This document shows, piece by piece, positions 10,769-25,700 of a DNA stretch of 64,000 nucleotides (its first letter is position 1; the number at the start of each line of letters is the position of its first letter). A model generated the notes under the pieces. The model was not told the origin of the DNA and did no database searches. It saw only the letters and a program-made list of their open reading frames with translations. The translations under genes and the position numbers were made by a program. Source of the stretch: Pristionchus mayeri (lineage: Eukaryota; Nematoda; Chromadorea; Rhabditida; Neodiplogasteridae); assembly GCA_036245805.1 (NCBI GenBank), contig BTRK01000004.1, forward strand, positions 41,318,907 to 41,382,906. Direction: 5' to 3'.

Positions 10769-13700
10769 CTGAGGCGGAGGCTCGCGAGGCAGCGAGAGAG
10801 GCGGAGGAAAAGGAGGAGAGAGAGAAGAAAGAGGAGATGGAGAGAAGGAGGAAAGCAATGGAGAAGAGGAGAGAGAAGAACGGAGAAGAAACCAAGATTA
10901 CTTGGGCAAGCACTGAGGTTGGATATTGTAGATTTATCATAATTGGAGTTTTTAGCTCAACATTTTTCATCATGGAACTACCTTGGAAACGTTATCGCGC
11001 CTAGCGATGTCGTTACAGTTAAAGTTACCCAACAAGGACGAAATTGACCGATTATTTTTTGTCCTCCATCGAATAGCCGATGGTTGAATTAGTATAGAAT
11101 GAATATTCAAAAATGCTAAAAATCAATAAGAGTCACAAGGGAAAGCCGGAAATGATCAGCGTAATCCGCTTTCTCACTTTCGCATACTCTCTCGTACACG
11201 CGACGGGATCAGGGTGAGATCAGGGTTTCGTCCTTGTTGGGTAACTTTAAGTATAAAATGTGAAACATGAAATAGCTGTAATTTTTTATCACAACGATGT
11301 AAAAAGCGTGACATTCTAATGATTGTTCCTTCTATAAATATATTTCAATATTTAAATTATATTTTTAAATGTTTAATATTGTGCTGTAGTGGTAGTGATT
11401 TCGGTCGCGAAATGTAACATTCCCTAGAAGCACTTTGGACAGCAGAGTTACGTAGTCCTAGGAGTAGTCGGCCTCACCGCACTACACCACCTAGCGTAGT
11501 CGTTTACGACTGTAAAATCGCTTGACGTGGCTGTACCTTTACCTTTATTTACCTTTATATTGTGTTGTCTCCAGGAAGCGAAGAGGGACGAAATTCGCAA
11601 ACTGGCGGGGCAACTCTCAGATAAACACCTCGAACACGAGATCAAGAAGATTATGCATGTTAGCGAGTGAGTTCACAATCTTTGATCTTTAATCTTTCGC
11701 GTTTGATACCTTTAAATTCCCTCGGTTTGTAATAGTACGATAACGGAGAAATATGGTTCGGAATAAAACTATAGAAAACCTGAGGAAACACTAAGTAGGA
11801 GCAATGGTGTTTCAGCTTGTTGGCATTAGGAATGGAACAGGTGGAGAGATAATTTTCCGTCTGCTGTCTGGATAAATATCACTCCATTCAATGAACTATC
11901 ACTTTGATGGCATGAGAAGATTAAAAAAATCCAAATAATATTATCATTGCTTTTAACATTAAATCCTGTTCGTATTTCAGTGCGGAGGCAGCTCAGATGC
12001 GACTGGACCTGAAGAGAGAAGCAGCCCTTAAGAGGAAGGAGAAGGAGAGAGAGAAGGAAAAGGTGAGAGGGGAGGCAGAACCTACTTTTTAAGGAGCCTC
12101 TCAATAGTCCTTGTCCACTTGTGGTAGCGGCCGAAGATCGCTGGAATAGTATTTTTACTTTTGAATGGGGTAAGAGTCATAATCTGTGAAGTTGAATGGA
12201 CGTCTGTATCAGGCGCAGATGAAACAGCAAATTCCCAATCATTTTCTTTGCCGTTTTTTTAATTTTTTTATTTACAAATTCACGATTCGTTCTTTGAGGA
12301 GGAACTCAAACAGAAGGAAGAAGAGCTGAAGCAAACTAATCCCGAGGAAGTCTTGAACAAAAAGACGAAGAACCAGGTATGATGGCAGTTCATCGATTGG
12401 AGACGGGTAATGTATGATTTCCATCCACATTCTGTAGCAGATCTGTGTGATATATCATTGTGTTGCTTTTGCAAAAGAATGGATCAGGGAAGGTTACTGT
12501 ATGCGGGGATCGAGTATTGACTATTTTCCCTGATTTCCCCTGATTCTTTCAGCAATTCGTACAGACTCGACCTTGGCAGCCGCAGATTGATAGGTCGATT
12601 GCCATTGGAGATCAGAGAAGATCCGCGTTGAGTGTGGAGGAACAGAAGAGGTACGAGGGGAGAGGGAAGGGTACGGTAGGAGGTTATTTTGTTTTTATTT
12701 TATCATTAATCGTACGAAATAAATGATCTTGAGACCGAGTGTTGTGTTCTGCATGCGAAATAATTATATATCAGGGTAATGCAAACATAGATGGGTTAAA
12801 TTAAACATTTATGGATTAGTAAGAACGCAAAATTGAAAAAATTGAAGAAAAAAACGAATGTACACTTTTGATAAATCTATGAAATGCCACTCTGCCTGGC
12901 AATTTTATTTAACAAATTAGTCCTAATAACACGTAATATCGTATCTCCATTTCCAGATACGTTGCTATTGTCGCTAATTTCCACCAGATCGACAGTTCTA
13001 CTCGATTCGCGCAAAATAGGACGGATCTCAAGGTAAGCGATTTCATTAGTCCTGTTTAACCTTTCGTCTTCGATCAGCCTCTTTCCATTCAACAGATTAC
13101 GAGAGAGAATGCGCGATGAAAAGAGTCCTCCTACCCCTCTTCACTCACAATATCACGCCTCTCACGAAAGAATCGGGCTGATACTGAGAATGAAGGGAAA
13201 ATCGTCAAATGAGTTCTAGCCGGTTTTGGGCATTCTGGAGCATGCTTAACACTCCCCCAAAGTCTCATTGTGCGCACTTTATTTTGGAGCTCCTTACACC
13301 AGGTCGGAAGTCGGCTGCTTCCTATTCGAGCGCTGTTTTCTCTGTTCTCGTGAAAGATAAACGAAATTTTCACTCTGAGTGACCCCCGCTCATTTTTCGA
13401 GCTCTATCGATCTATGTCTTTCATTTTGTCTAAAAGTCAATTTTAGTCATGCTGCATTGTAGGTCAATTTTCTAAAAAGTGTAGGCACACGCGCTGCTAT
13501 AATTTTCACAACTTATCACGAGTATCACGAGTCACTGGAGGAAAAATGACCACTACGGGAACAATTTGCAAAAAGTTTCGACCAGATAATTCATGTTATG
13601 GTGGAATCATACCCTGGAGGGAACTAATTGAAATTTCTAGACCGTTTGTCCCAGAACCGGCTTTTAGTAATTTCACGGTTTTTATACCGGAATCTCTGTA

Positions 13701-16700
13701 TCACAGCTCCCAGACGAGCTAGAGAGGTGGCGGTGGGCTCAAAATGTTCGGAAAATTATTTCACGCAACTTTTATGTTAAAGCCAAAGCAATTGGACTGC
13801 AAATGAAAATGTAATGATCGAAAAATCGAATTTGCTGAAAGAAATTAAAGAATACTGGATTTGTGAGATACATTTTCCGAAATTTTATTTCAGATTATGA
13901 AACAGTGAGTTCATATCTGTGCCAGAAAAAAATAAAAATGGCATTTGGACATGGATGAATTTTGCTAGATCTTGTAGAACATCCGACATTGAGATAGTGG
14001 TGAAATGACAGTTCGAATTCTCGGCTTCTTAAGGAAGGCGTGACAAAGAATATGTCAGTTTGGTAATTCTCTAGCCAAGTTATACCCACTACAGAAGAAA
14101 AAGCTGAAGATATCCGCATTTGAAGAAAATCATTTTTTTCACCTAGTTTTTTCTCAAATTTGCATGTTGCTAACTCAACATTTCGAGATATGTATTCGTA
14201 TTTACTATTGATACGCTAAAGTATGCATAGCCATAAATAAGACGTGCGGTACTGGCATCCTCCAGACTCCAGACCCTGAAGTTTTCGAGACTCCAAAATG
14301 GAAGATTGAGTCTGCCGGAAATAAGAAAAATCGATTTTGGAAATGGTTTTGCGAATTATGTGTTGAAATATGTGTGAAAATTTATTCCATAATCGTGTGA
14401 ATCTTAAATCATTGGAATTTCCAGAGGTTTTACGATTTTCAGATAAATGATAATTTTCAAAATTTCAAAATTTCGCAAATTTAGAATCGTGAAGACTGAT
14501 GACGTTTTCATTGATTTATGATTCTCCAGATTACGGAAATATTTTTCACACATATTTCAACACAGAATTCGCAAAACCATTCCCAAAATCGATTTTTCTT
14601 ATTTCCGGCAGACTCAATCTTCCATTTTGGAGTCTCGAAAAATTCAAGGTCTGGAGTCTGGAGGATGCCAGTACCGCACGTCTTATTCATGGCTATGCAT
14701 GCTTTAGCGAATGAATAGTAAATACGAATATATTGGGGTGTCCGGAAAGTTCGTATAATGCTTCGGAAAAAAGTCAGTTCGCGATCAAATGCAGTGATTG
14801 CGCAATCTGTTTGTCAACAATGTATTGCATCATTCTGACGTTGAGTAGTGAGAGGATTTAATCAGTCTCCTAGTTGCTACATTGATTCTTGTGATGGACT
14901 GCCATCTCTACCTCCGAGCAGTTTTACTTCATTACTACCGTCTTGGCCGATCCGTGAAGGAGGCCCACTCTGCCCTGGCCAGTCGGAAGGAGCTGACGCC
15001 CCCTCCATACCCTTCTGCTATAAGTGGTTCTCCCGCTTCAAGGAAGGGGAGTTTGGTCTCGATGATCAACCCCGCTCTGGACGCCCTCCCTCCCTCGATC
15101 ATCCTCTCGTTCGCCGCACACTGAAGCGCAAGCCCATGGCCAGTGTGCGTGAGTTGAAGAAGGATACTGGTACTCCCAGATCAACGGTGTCCGATATCCT
15201 CCATCGATCTGGGAAGAAGCCGAAACTCCCACAAGTGATTCCCCATGACCTCTCCCCCGAACAGCTGCAAATCGTGTTCAAGTCTGTCGGGAATTACTCC
15301 ATCGTAGATCCAATCTTCGATGGGTCAATTCCATCATCGCTACAGATGAGAAGTGGATCACGTACGATAACCCTCTGAGGAGACTGCAATGGGTGGATGC
15401 AGATGAGAAGCCCACGCCCGTCCCGAAGAAGGAAGAGCACGGAAAGAAGGAACTCCTCTGCTTCTTCTTCTCAGTGCTCGGTCCCATCTACTGGGAGATC
15501 CTCGCCCCTGGCACCAGCATCAATGCCGACCTCTTCTCTGAACAACTGGAAGATGTCGCGATCAGAGTCCCTCCCAGACTCCTGAACCAGGGCAAAATTC
15601 TCCTTCTGATGGACAATGCTCGCCCACATCGAGCGAAGATGACCCAGAAGAAAATGGACGAGCTGAAGATCGAGAGGATTCCCCATCCACCGTATTCCAA
15701 GGATCTCTCCCCATGCGACTACCACTGCTTCCGCTCTCTCTCTGACATCTGCAAAGGAAAGAAGTTCAAGAATCGAGATGAAGTTGTGAGGGCTTTCGTG
15801 AACTGGGCGGTCTCGAAGAAACCCGCATTCTGGAAGAGAGGAATCGAGACCCTGCCCAATCGCTGGAGGGAGGTAGTGAGAAAGAAGGGGGCATACATTG
15901 GTCACTGAGAATTGTAAAGCATTGAATAAAAAATAAAAACAAAAAATTATACGAACTTTCCGGACACCCCAATATATCTCGAAATGTTGAGTTAGCAACA
16001 TGCAAATTTGAGAAAAAACTAGGTGAAAAAAATGATTTTCTTCAAATGCGGATATCTTCAGCTTTTTCTTCTGTAGTGGGTATAACTTGGCTAGAGAATT
16101 ACCAAACTGACATATTCTTTGTCACGCCTTCCTTAAGAAGCCGAGAATTCGAACTGTCATTTCACCACTATCTCAATGTCGGATGTTCTACAAGATCTAG
16201 CAAAATTCATCCATGTCCAAATGCCATTTTTATTTTTTTCTGACACAGATATGAACTCACTGTTTCATAATCTGAAATAAAATTTCGGAAAATGTATCTC
16301 ACAAATCCAGTATTCTTTAATTTCTTTCAGCAAATCCGATTTTTCGATCATTACATTTTCATTTGCAGTCCAATTGCTTTGGCTTTAACATAAAAGTTGC
16401 GTGAAATAATTTTCCGAACATTTTGAGCCCACCGCCACCTCTCTAGCTCGTCTGGGAGCTGTGATACAGAGATTCCGGTTTAAAAACCGTGAAATTCTAA
16501 AAGCCGGTTCTGGGACAAACGGTCTAGAAATTTCAATTAGATCCCTCTAGGGTATGCTCCCACCATACTGAGATCCAGATCAAAGAAACTTTTTGCAAAT
16601 TGTTCCCGGGCACCTCCACTGACTCGTGATACCCGTGTTATACAGTATGCCCAAGCTATCGAATGAGTGGTCTACGCCCAAAATACATGAAGGTCTGTAT

Positions 16701-19700
16701 GAATTAGGTCGCATTAACTTCTACGGATCATTTGAAATTATTTTTCAACAGGAATTTTCATTTCATTCCATCCCACACCGCTCCAATCGGTGCGCGCAGT
16801 CGAGAATGAGTGCTATAAATCCTGGTGAAAAAGTAATTTCAAATGATCCGTAGAAGTTAATGCGACCTAATTCATACAGACCTTCATGTATTTTGGGCGT
16901 AGACCACTCATTCGATAGCTCTGGGCGTACTCTATAAGTTGTGAAAATTATAGCAGCGCGTTTGCCAGCACTTTTTAGAAAATTGACCTACAATGCAGCA
17001 TGGCTAAAATTGTCATTTAGATAAAATGAAAGACATAGATCGATAGAGCTCGAAAAATGAGCGGGGGTCACTCAGAGTGAAATTTTCGTTTATCTTTCAC
17101 GAGAACAGAGAAAACAGCGCTCGAATAGGAAGTAGCCCAACATCCGACCCGGTGTAAGGAGCTCCAAAATGAAGTGCGCACAATGAGACTTTGGGGGAGT
17201 GTTAGGCATGCCCCAGAATGCCCAAAACCGGCTAGAACTCATTTGACAATTTTCCCTGCATTCCCAAGAATGGCGATTCTAGCTCGATTCTTTCGTGATA
17301 GGCGTGATATTAAGCACCAAGCAGTCCACAGACAAAATCGAAAAGCGCACCTAATACGTTAATTTTCTATGAAACATGAATGAATCGACCACTTCCGTGT
17401 TTTGAAGCAGATTATGATCACTTGTGTTTTACAAACACTATGAAATTGAATTGGTTTTAAAGTTACCGGACGAGGACAAAATTGACCCCCTATTTTTTGT
17501 CCTCCATCGAATAGCCGATGGCTGACTTAGTTGAGCATGAATAAACAAAAATGCTAAAAATCAATAATAGCCTCAAGGGAAAGCAGGAAATGATCCGCGC
17601 TCTCTCACTTTTGCATACTCTCTCGTACACGCGACCAGATCAGGGTCAGATCAGGGTTTCGTCCTCGTCCGGTAACTTTAAAGACCCATTTGTTCTAGGT
17701 TTCATAATTGGTTCATATTAATACTCGATACTGGAAGCCAATTTCGTTGCTTTTTTCGCTGAACTTGAAAAAGAGCGGGAAATGAGCTTTTGCTTTTGCA
17801 CGGGGATTTGTACTGTGCACTCTTCCTTCTCTCTGTAGGTGTACGACGATCGTCTTTCCTCTGAGCGGCAACTCGTCGATTCTCTCGTGCGGAATCAGTT
17901 GAAAGATGTGAATGTGAGCATGAAGGAACTGCACACGGAGGTCGAGCACGTACTGGTCAGTTTTAGCTTTTTTGTTTTCCTTTTTGGTGTTTTTTGGTAG
18001 TAGAAAATGAAAATAAGTAGTCTAAAGTGGATTGGTCTCGTTTGTGTTTCAGCAGCGTTAGTTCCATGGCGTAGGTTCGAATCAGCAATTCCTTGGAGTT
18101 GCCCGCGCACAAAAAAATGTAGATCCATTAATACTTTCCAGGTCTCTTTTAAATGTTTTCTATCTGTATTCGTACAGCATCAGTGCTTCACGAGTTTGTT
18201 ATAAATATATTAGATAGTAGTCCACGCGTTAGTATATCCTTCTTATTCGCTTCACTAGCTCAAAATATCAACTAATTCCTGTATAATTTCAGCAACGTTG
18301 GTCTGCTCGATACATGCACGATAAGAGTCGATTCGAGAAGATGAAGACAATTCCGTGGAGGAAGGAGAGCGAACCTACTCGTGAGTACTCAAATCTATTC
18401 ATTTCACAAACTTCTTGACATACTGATCTAGGGATAGCTAAGAATCACGAGTGCCACAGCAATCGAACTTGAAATTAGTCTGCGGTTTTGAGTTGCATAA
18501 AGTGCATGTAGATTACTTGTTCATAGCTATTTCGATCGTACCGAATCTGCTTTTCTAAAAATATATCTATCCAGTCTCTATAGAAGATATGTTTTCGTTT
18601 ACGCGCTTTTGAAATTAGAAAGGGATTGCCAAACTGGCCAAAGAGTGTGTAACTTAGAGAGAGTGAGATCTATTAGGTTGTACATTAAGTTTTTGCCGAT
18701 TTTGACCATCAATCATTCTTGCCACTCCCATCGTTCGTTGTTGTGCAATCGGCTCGAGTCTTTTAGTATTAGATAGGGACATTTATACTCCCCTTAGCGC
18801 ATGCTATCATAGATCTGTCCAACCAAGAAAACAAATACAGCAATGTCGTAAACCGATTGGGGCTAACCAAAACCATGTCTTTTTAAATGTTCAGCATTCC
18901 ATCGTGAATAGAGATAGGGTTAAATCTAGATCACAGTTGTAAAGTACGATGGAGATACACCGCAATGGTACTGTTGAGACTGATCAGCCACGAGATGCAT
19001 ATTAGATGAGTGAGTAATCCGAGTTTGGGTTGTCATGATGGGGTTCAAGTTGAGATTTTGGCTTACGATATCTATACCAATCCGTCTCGCGATTTCAATT
19101 ATCCACCAATTTAAACTACCTTTCCAGTATGTGCCATAATTATCTTCGAGAGAGGATGCGGCTCTTAATTCAGGAGCATGGTTCTTCAGCATTTAGTTAC
19201 CCAATTTTGAACGTCGAAATTCACACTTTTGGCATTTTTGCGATATCCCCGTGGTTTTAAGAGCAGTAATTACATGCGTAAATTAATGAAGAACTCTTGC
19301 CCTATCACTCACTAGTTGGAAAGATTTTGGAGATCGCTACTTTTTCTAGAGCAGGATGTGCCTGAAGTCCCTCAATATCAGTATTTTTCGTAATTTCCGT
19401 CCAAAAATAGTTTTCCGACAAATATCGCTTTGTAGGTAAGAAAGCCGATTGGGTTCTAAAATATCGATGTAATCGAAAATCCAGTAGGTATTAATTATAG
19501 CGGCCTTAGGTAGGTGTCAGCCTCGTGAATCCCCGAAACAGGAAATTTGGTCACGTAAATTTTGATTTTTCTATTGATTCCGAATTCATCCGTTTGTACG
19601 AAGGAAATAACGGATTCAGCAGCTCTCTATTTCTGCTACTCTGGAGAGCACACCCCGGGCTTCTTAATAAAATTAGTGAGCTTCCTCTCAAAAATTCAAC

Positions 19701-22700
19701 CATGAAGTGCCGCTATTTTAAAGAAAATCTTAATTTTTCTGAAAAGCTGTTACGCTTAACTCGATTTCTCCTATATTTGACAGCCTTGCCCCTCAATAAC
19801 GATAATATTGTAGACATTGAACATGCCCCTATAATACTAGAGGGACAGCAGGAGGCGATTTGAGACAAGCAAAATATGCGAGCTGAAAGTTGGGGTCCGA
19901 CATCGGCAAAAACTTTCTGACCAACCTAATAAAATCTTCCCCTTTCAGCCTCCGAGGGCCCGCTGAAGCCCCAGCTGGAACGAATGCTCATGGCAGCTGC
20001 GAATCCGAAACTGATGGTGAGTAAAAGAGGGGAGAGTATTGTTTTAGATGAATGAGTGATAATATTAAGAGATGAATTGACAATACATTGTTTTGGGCCA
20101 TTTGTTCGGAGTTTGCAAGGAATTTTGCAATAAAGACGCGAAGGGTTGATTTTTCACTTAACATGACTTCCCGATGAAATTAATGGAAATTGATTTTCGA
20201 GATTTATAAAAATAATCACCACTTGAAAATTACTCAATATTTTGCATTAGCGCAACACTTATTGGGGTGTCCGGAAAGTTCGTATAATTTTTTGTTTTTA
20301 TTTTTTAATCAATGCTTTACAATTCTCAGTGACCAATGTATGCCCCCTTCTTTCTCACTACCTCCCTCCAGCGATTGGGCAGGGTCTCGATTCCTCTCTT
20401 CCAGAATGCGGGTTTCTTCGAGACCGCCCAGTTCACGAAAGCCCTCACAACTTCATCACGATTCTTGAACATCTTTCCTTTGCAGAAGTCAGAGAGAGAG
20501 CGGAAGCAGTGGTAGTCGCATGGGGAGAGATCCGGGGAATACGGTGGATGGGGAATCCTCTCGATCTTCAGCTCGTCCATTTTCTTCTGGGTCATCTTCG
20601 CTCGATGTGGGCGAGCATTGTCCATCAGAAGAAGAATTTTGCCCTGGTTCAGGAGTCTGGGAGGGACTCTGATCGCGACATCTTCCAGTTGTTCAGAGAA
20701 GAGGTCGGCATTGATGCTGGTGCGAGGGGCGAGGATCTCCCAGTAGATGGGACCGAGCACTGAGAAGAAGAAGCAGAGGAGTTCCTTCTTTCCGTGCTCT
20801 TCCTTCTTCGGGACGGGCGTGGGCTTCTCATCTGCATCCACCCATTGCAGTCTCCTCACAGGGTTATCGTACGTGATCCACTTCTCATCTGTAGCGATGA
20901 TGGAATTGACCCATCGAAGATTGGATCTACGATGGAGTAATTCCCGACAGACTTGAACACGATTTTTCAGCTGTTCGGGGGAGAGGTCATGGGGAATCAC
21001 TTGTGGGAGTTTCGGCTTCTTCCCAGATCGATGGAGGATATCGGACACCGTTGATCTGGGAGTACCAGTATCCTTCTTCAACTCACGCACACTGGCCATG
21101 GGCTTGCGCTTCAGTGTGCGGAGAACGAGAGGCTGATCGAGGGAGGGAGGGCGTCCAGAGCGGGGTTGATCATCGAGACCAAACTCCCCTTTCTTGAAGC
21201 GGGAGAACCACTTATAGCAGAAGGGTATGGAGGGGGGCGTCAGCTCCTTCCGACTGGGCCAGGGCAGAGTGGGCCTCCTTGACGGATCGGCCAAGACGGT
21301 AGTAATGAAGTAAAACTGCTCGGAGGTAGAGATGGGAGTCCATCACAAGAATCAATGTAGCAACTAGGAGACTGATTAAACCCTCTCACTACTCAACGTC
21401 AGAGTGACGCAATACATTGTTGATATACAGATTGCGCAATCACTGTATTTGATCGCGAAATGACTTTTTTCCGAAGCATTATACGAACTTTCCGGACACC
21501 CCAATAGAATGCATTTTCGCTAACGAAAGACTTTTTTAAAATTTCCATGCCGGCTGCGATTGTAATTGCAACAAAGCATACTAACTACTGTTGTAGAAAT
21601 ATTGAAACATGGATTGTATAGGTGAATGGAAAATTCCGCTTCGGAGTTATGAACATTCTATAAATAGATTCAATAGCAATTCCCTTCAGTTGCCTCCTTC
21701 GATGCACGATAGATTGCATGTCAACTACACTCCGCACAGATTTGACCCGAGGAACAAACAAAGCACCAAGATCGGAGAGGATAAGGTATGCGGAGCTGTT
21801 TTATTGAATTGTTCTCAAGACCAATTGACAAGAGATTATGCATTTATGATAGGAATAGTGTTTCGTACGCAGAATGCAACCCTCAGATGTTAAGTATCCC
21901 CGTAAAATCATATGACGGCAGTTGCGTAAGAATCGAACAACGACCTGAAGGACTTGGCACACCGATTTTTCGAAAACTTGTGGAAAGGGGTTCTCGAAGG
22001 TGCTGATTAAATGGGTAACTTCATTTTGCACCAACTCGGCCGATTGAGCCAGGCTGCATGTAGGGCTGCATCTACCCTTACGTTCATTACTCAGTGACCG
22101 ATTTAGGAATTAACTTTAAACTTTTACATTGATAAAATAAGATACCTACGACTCGGGCGACACTAAATAAGGATATGTTATTTTTCACTAAAACTAGGAA
22201 AAATCGGTTCTCGAATATAAGGCAGAAACCGAAGACGTGAATTATATATGAAGATGCGCCTTGTGCTGAGGATAGTTTTTCGTATACAGGGTAAGATGTT
22301 TGATTTCCGCCTTTTAAAGTTACATCCATATTTATAGGGCGGCTTTCGCCTCTGCACCGCGCTTTCTACACAAATAGTGACGAATTAGAATGTTTCACTC
22401 TGGTCTACACCCTCAGATCCAATTATTACGAGGCGAGGGTTGTGAAGAGTATATTTTTAAGTGAAACACATTCTAATTCGTCACTATTTGTGTAGAAAGT
22501 GCGGTGCAGAGGCGAAAGTCGCCCTATAAATATGCATGTAACTTTAAAACGCGGAACTCAAACATCTTACCCTGTATACGAAAAACGATCCTCAGCACAA
22601 GGCGCATCTTCATATATAATTCACGTCTTCGGTTTCTGCCTTATATTCGAGAACCGATTTTTCCTAGTTTTAGTGAAAAATAACATATCCTTATTTAGTG

Positions 22701-25700
22701 TCGTCCGAGTCGTAGGTATCTTATTTTATCAATATAAAAGTTTCAAGTTGATTCCTCAATCGGTTACGTTATGAACGTAAAGTCAGATGCAGCTTACATG
22801 CAGCCTGGCTCAATCGGCCGAGTTGGTGCAAAATGAAGTTGCCCATGTTAATCAGCACCTTCGAGAACCCCTTACCACAAGTTTTCGAAAAATCGATGTG
22901 CCAGACCTTGCTCGATTATTACACAACCGCCGTCATATGCACATTATATATCTCAAACTGTGGTGGACTGTAACATTTAATAAGCAATATAAAGGGTTCA
23001 AGTAGGAGTCATGTTTCGCAAAGTCGACATAATTATTCAGAAACCGGGTGTCTTACTTTGTGATCAGATCGCGTTTAAATAAGAACACAAATTATTCATA
23101 GTTCATTTGTCTGCGTTTGAGTTTACTTTGCATCCCCTTTCGACTCTATTTTCATTGATCTTTGACCTCTCCCAGGCCCTCCTCTCCCTCTGCTCGGACA
23201 CAGGCTGCTCTATCGCAATGGAATGCACTACAGCTGTCCATCTGATGACTCGGCCGGGAGAACCGAGGAATTACACTTACAACATTCCCATCTCCGTATT
23301 CGAACAATTCAGAGCAGGTACGGTAGGGGATACGGTAGGAGATACTGTTGATATTGTGAACGAAGAAGAGTATCGATATTGCAGACTATCAGCGATAGAA
23401 TATTAAAGTGTCATAATTTGTATGCATAATTGATTTTTGACCCCAGTTCCGAGCAGATGCGATTGGGGATGCGGTAGGTATGGATAGTGCAGGAGACTGT
23501 GGATACTGATTGGTCTTTGATCTCTAGTACACGTCATCTGCAGGTTCGGCTATTCGTCATTGTTTCCTCGGAAAGCCTCGACCTCAGAGTGGAATCTCCA
23601 ATCAAACACTGCTGCACATGGTGGCCAAGTATCGCGTCAAGAGCACATTCACTAAGAAGGAGGTACGGTGGAGTGGTAGTAGGATGGAGATGGGAGTATG
23701 ATCGATTGATTATGGTATTTTCAGGATCCTCACCCGAAGCAGAGTAGCAGTATGGATACGGTAGCGCCTGCGAAGAGTACGGTAGAGCAGAAGGAAATCG
23801 AAGAAAGAGGAGGATTCTCGCTGCTGGATAATCTACTCGGATCGGTGAGTAGTAGAAATGAGCGTTCGATGGAGCGCAATTAGATGTTGTGCTGCCAGGC
23901 AATTCTGTGGTTCAAGTCCCATGCAAATCAATGTCAGTGTTAAATTTTGCAATGACTTAATTCCCTGCTTCAATATAGAATATTCCGAAAAGCCGTGAAC
24001 CATAGATTGCTTTAGTATTCGTTATGGACAAAAAACATTAACATTGCTATTTTGCAAATTTAATGCAATTCATACTCTTCTTAACAGATCCTGATGCCCT
24101 CTTCCTCGTCCACTCTGAGTGGTCCGCCATCGGAAGTGAAGCCCTCCTCTACCGATCACTCCTACGCACTATTCAGCATTCCATCGGTAGTTGAATGTTA
24201 AAACACATCGATAGGAATACGAAATGGAAGCCAATCCTACCAATTTCGGGTTGCACATGTTCTTCAATAGTGTTAACTTGCGTGCTAAATGATATGAGTG
24301 TGTGTTCTATGAAAATACAATCGATAAATTGCCTCATCGGAATTTATTCCAGAAGATGCCCTTTTGTATCTCTCTAAATATTTATAGCGTGAATGGGAAA
24401 TATAGAGGATGATCACGAGAGAAATGAAATCGATTTTGCTGAGCGCTTGTAAAACATGATTTGAACCTGTGAATTTCTTGTTGCGAGTATTGTTCAATAG
24501 CTGCAACTTATTCAAACAAGAATGATTTGGCCGTAGTCTTTCGAAAAAAATAATCTAAACATGGCCTGAGCAGTTAAATCTGACTTTGTACATTAGTCAT
24601 AGGTCTCATATTGCAGTCGACTCAACCGGATCAGAAAGTGATCATGCGTTCCTCTCCTTCACTACGCAATGACGCCAAGGGAGGAACCGAATATTCACTC
24701 GGAGCAAAGGTTGAGAATTGACATCATGCAATGCTGTGTTTCACGAATTTTATATATTTGCCTCAAAAACTGGTTTCCTAATTATCATGTGATAGTGGAA
24801 TTATTACACCAATTACCTTTCTTCCGATTCAGTCGAACGATTGATCGTCTTACTTTCTCCATTTTCTCTCTCCCACTCTGGTAGACGAGAGAGTGTGTGG
24901 AATGAAGAGAGCGTGGCCATTGCTCAATCTTACTGTACCCCAATTACAATAATCTCTGCAGGTCGAATTCGCTGCAGAAACAGGAGTGATGAAGGAGACA
25001 TACGAGCAGATGCTATGGTGAGAACAGTAAAGAATAGACTACAGTAACCTCGATAAAGTTCGCGAATTGAGTCGAGCCGTGCTCCTTTTCTCGTTCAAAG
25101 GAGATCTCGTGTTTCATGCTAAGCGTGTAAATTCGACAGGGACAAATAATTCAATATGTCTTTCAATGAGTTTACAAATAAACTCAATGTCTAATCATAC
25201 CTTGAAATTTTTTTAATAATTACCTTGTCTCCTATTAAAAATGATCTTGATTAAGGAATTCAATGAAGGCAGTCTTCAAGGGCGCCGTCAACAGTGCCAC
25301 TGTGCACATGCATCCATTCATGAAGGACGCTCTGCAGGTGGGTAAGGTAGGAGTACGGTAGGATCGGGTAGGTTAATCTGAGGCGGGTTTGGATATTACT
25401 CCTGCAGTTATGAATGTGCCATTGAGTTACAAGCGAGAGTACAAATGAAGAAGACTTTGTGAAGCCCAAATGGGAATGGGCGGGACACTTTAACTTTGCG
25501 AGATTCGTGAAAAGTGAAATTTGAATAGCCTAGCGAGTTCAATGCACAAATCGCAATTTAGCACTTGTCTTCTGAGAGATTGCACGAAAACGGACCCCCT
25601 GCGGAACTAGGAGCCCCAACTTTGAGCAGTATCCTAGGGAAATTTATGCTGGAGTATATTGGGGACATGAAAACTTTTGGCGTTGGCCGTTTTTTTCAGA

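Larger units (their letters stand above)
13147..17313. repeat. 4.2-kb nested palindrome in ICE2 intron 6
   Basis: The left arm (13147-14190) and right arm (15975-17313) are inverted copies about 1 kb long, ending AATATCACGCCTCTCACG on the left and CGTGATAGGCGTGATATT on the right. The centre has been opened by a second palindrome (14191-14732) and then a mariner (14733-15972). The right arm alone carries a third insert (16643-16934). No long frame in the arms resembles a transposase, so the outer element is non-autonomous or unrecognised. The ICE2 exons on either side (12957-13032 and 17839-17955) still join in phase. Confidence 0.8.

Noticed and set aside
15471..16001. 176-codon antisense frame in mariner copy 1 (and 20329-20763 in copy 2)
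   Set aside because: It is the shadow of the transposase coding strand.
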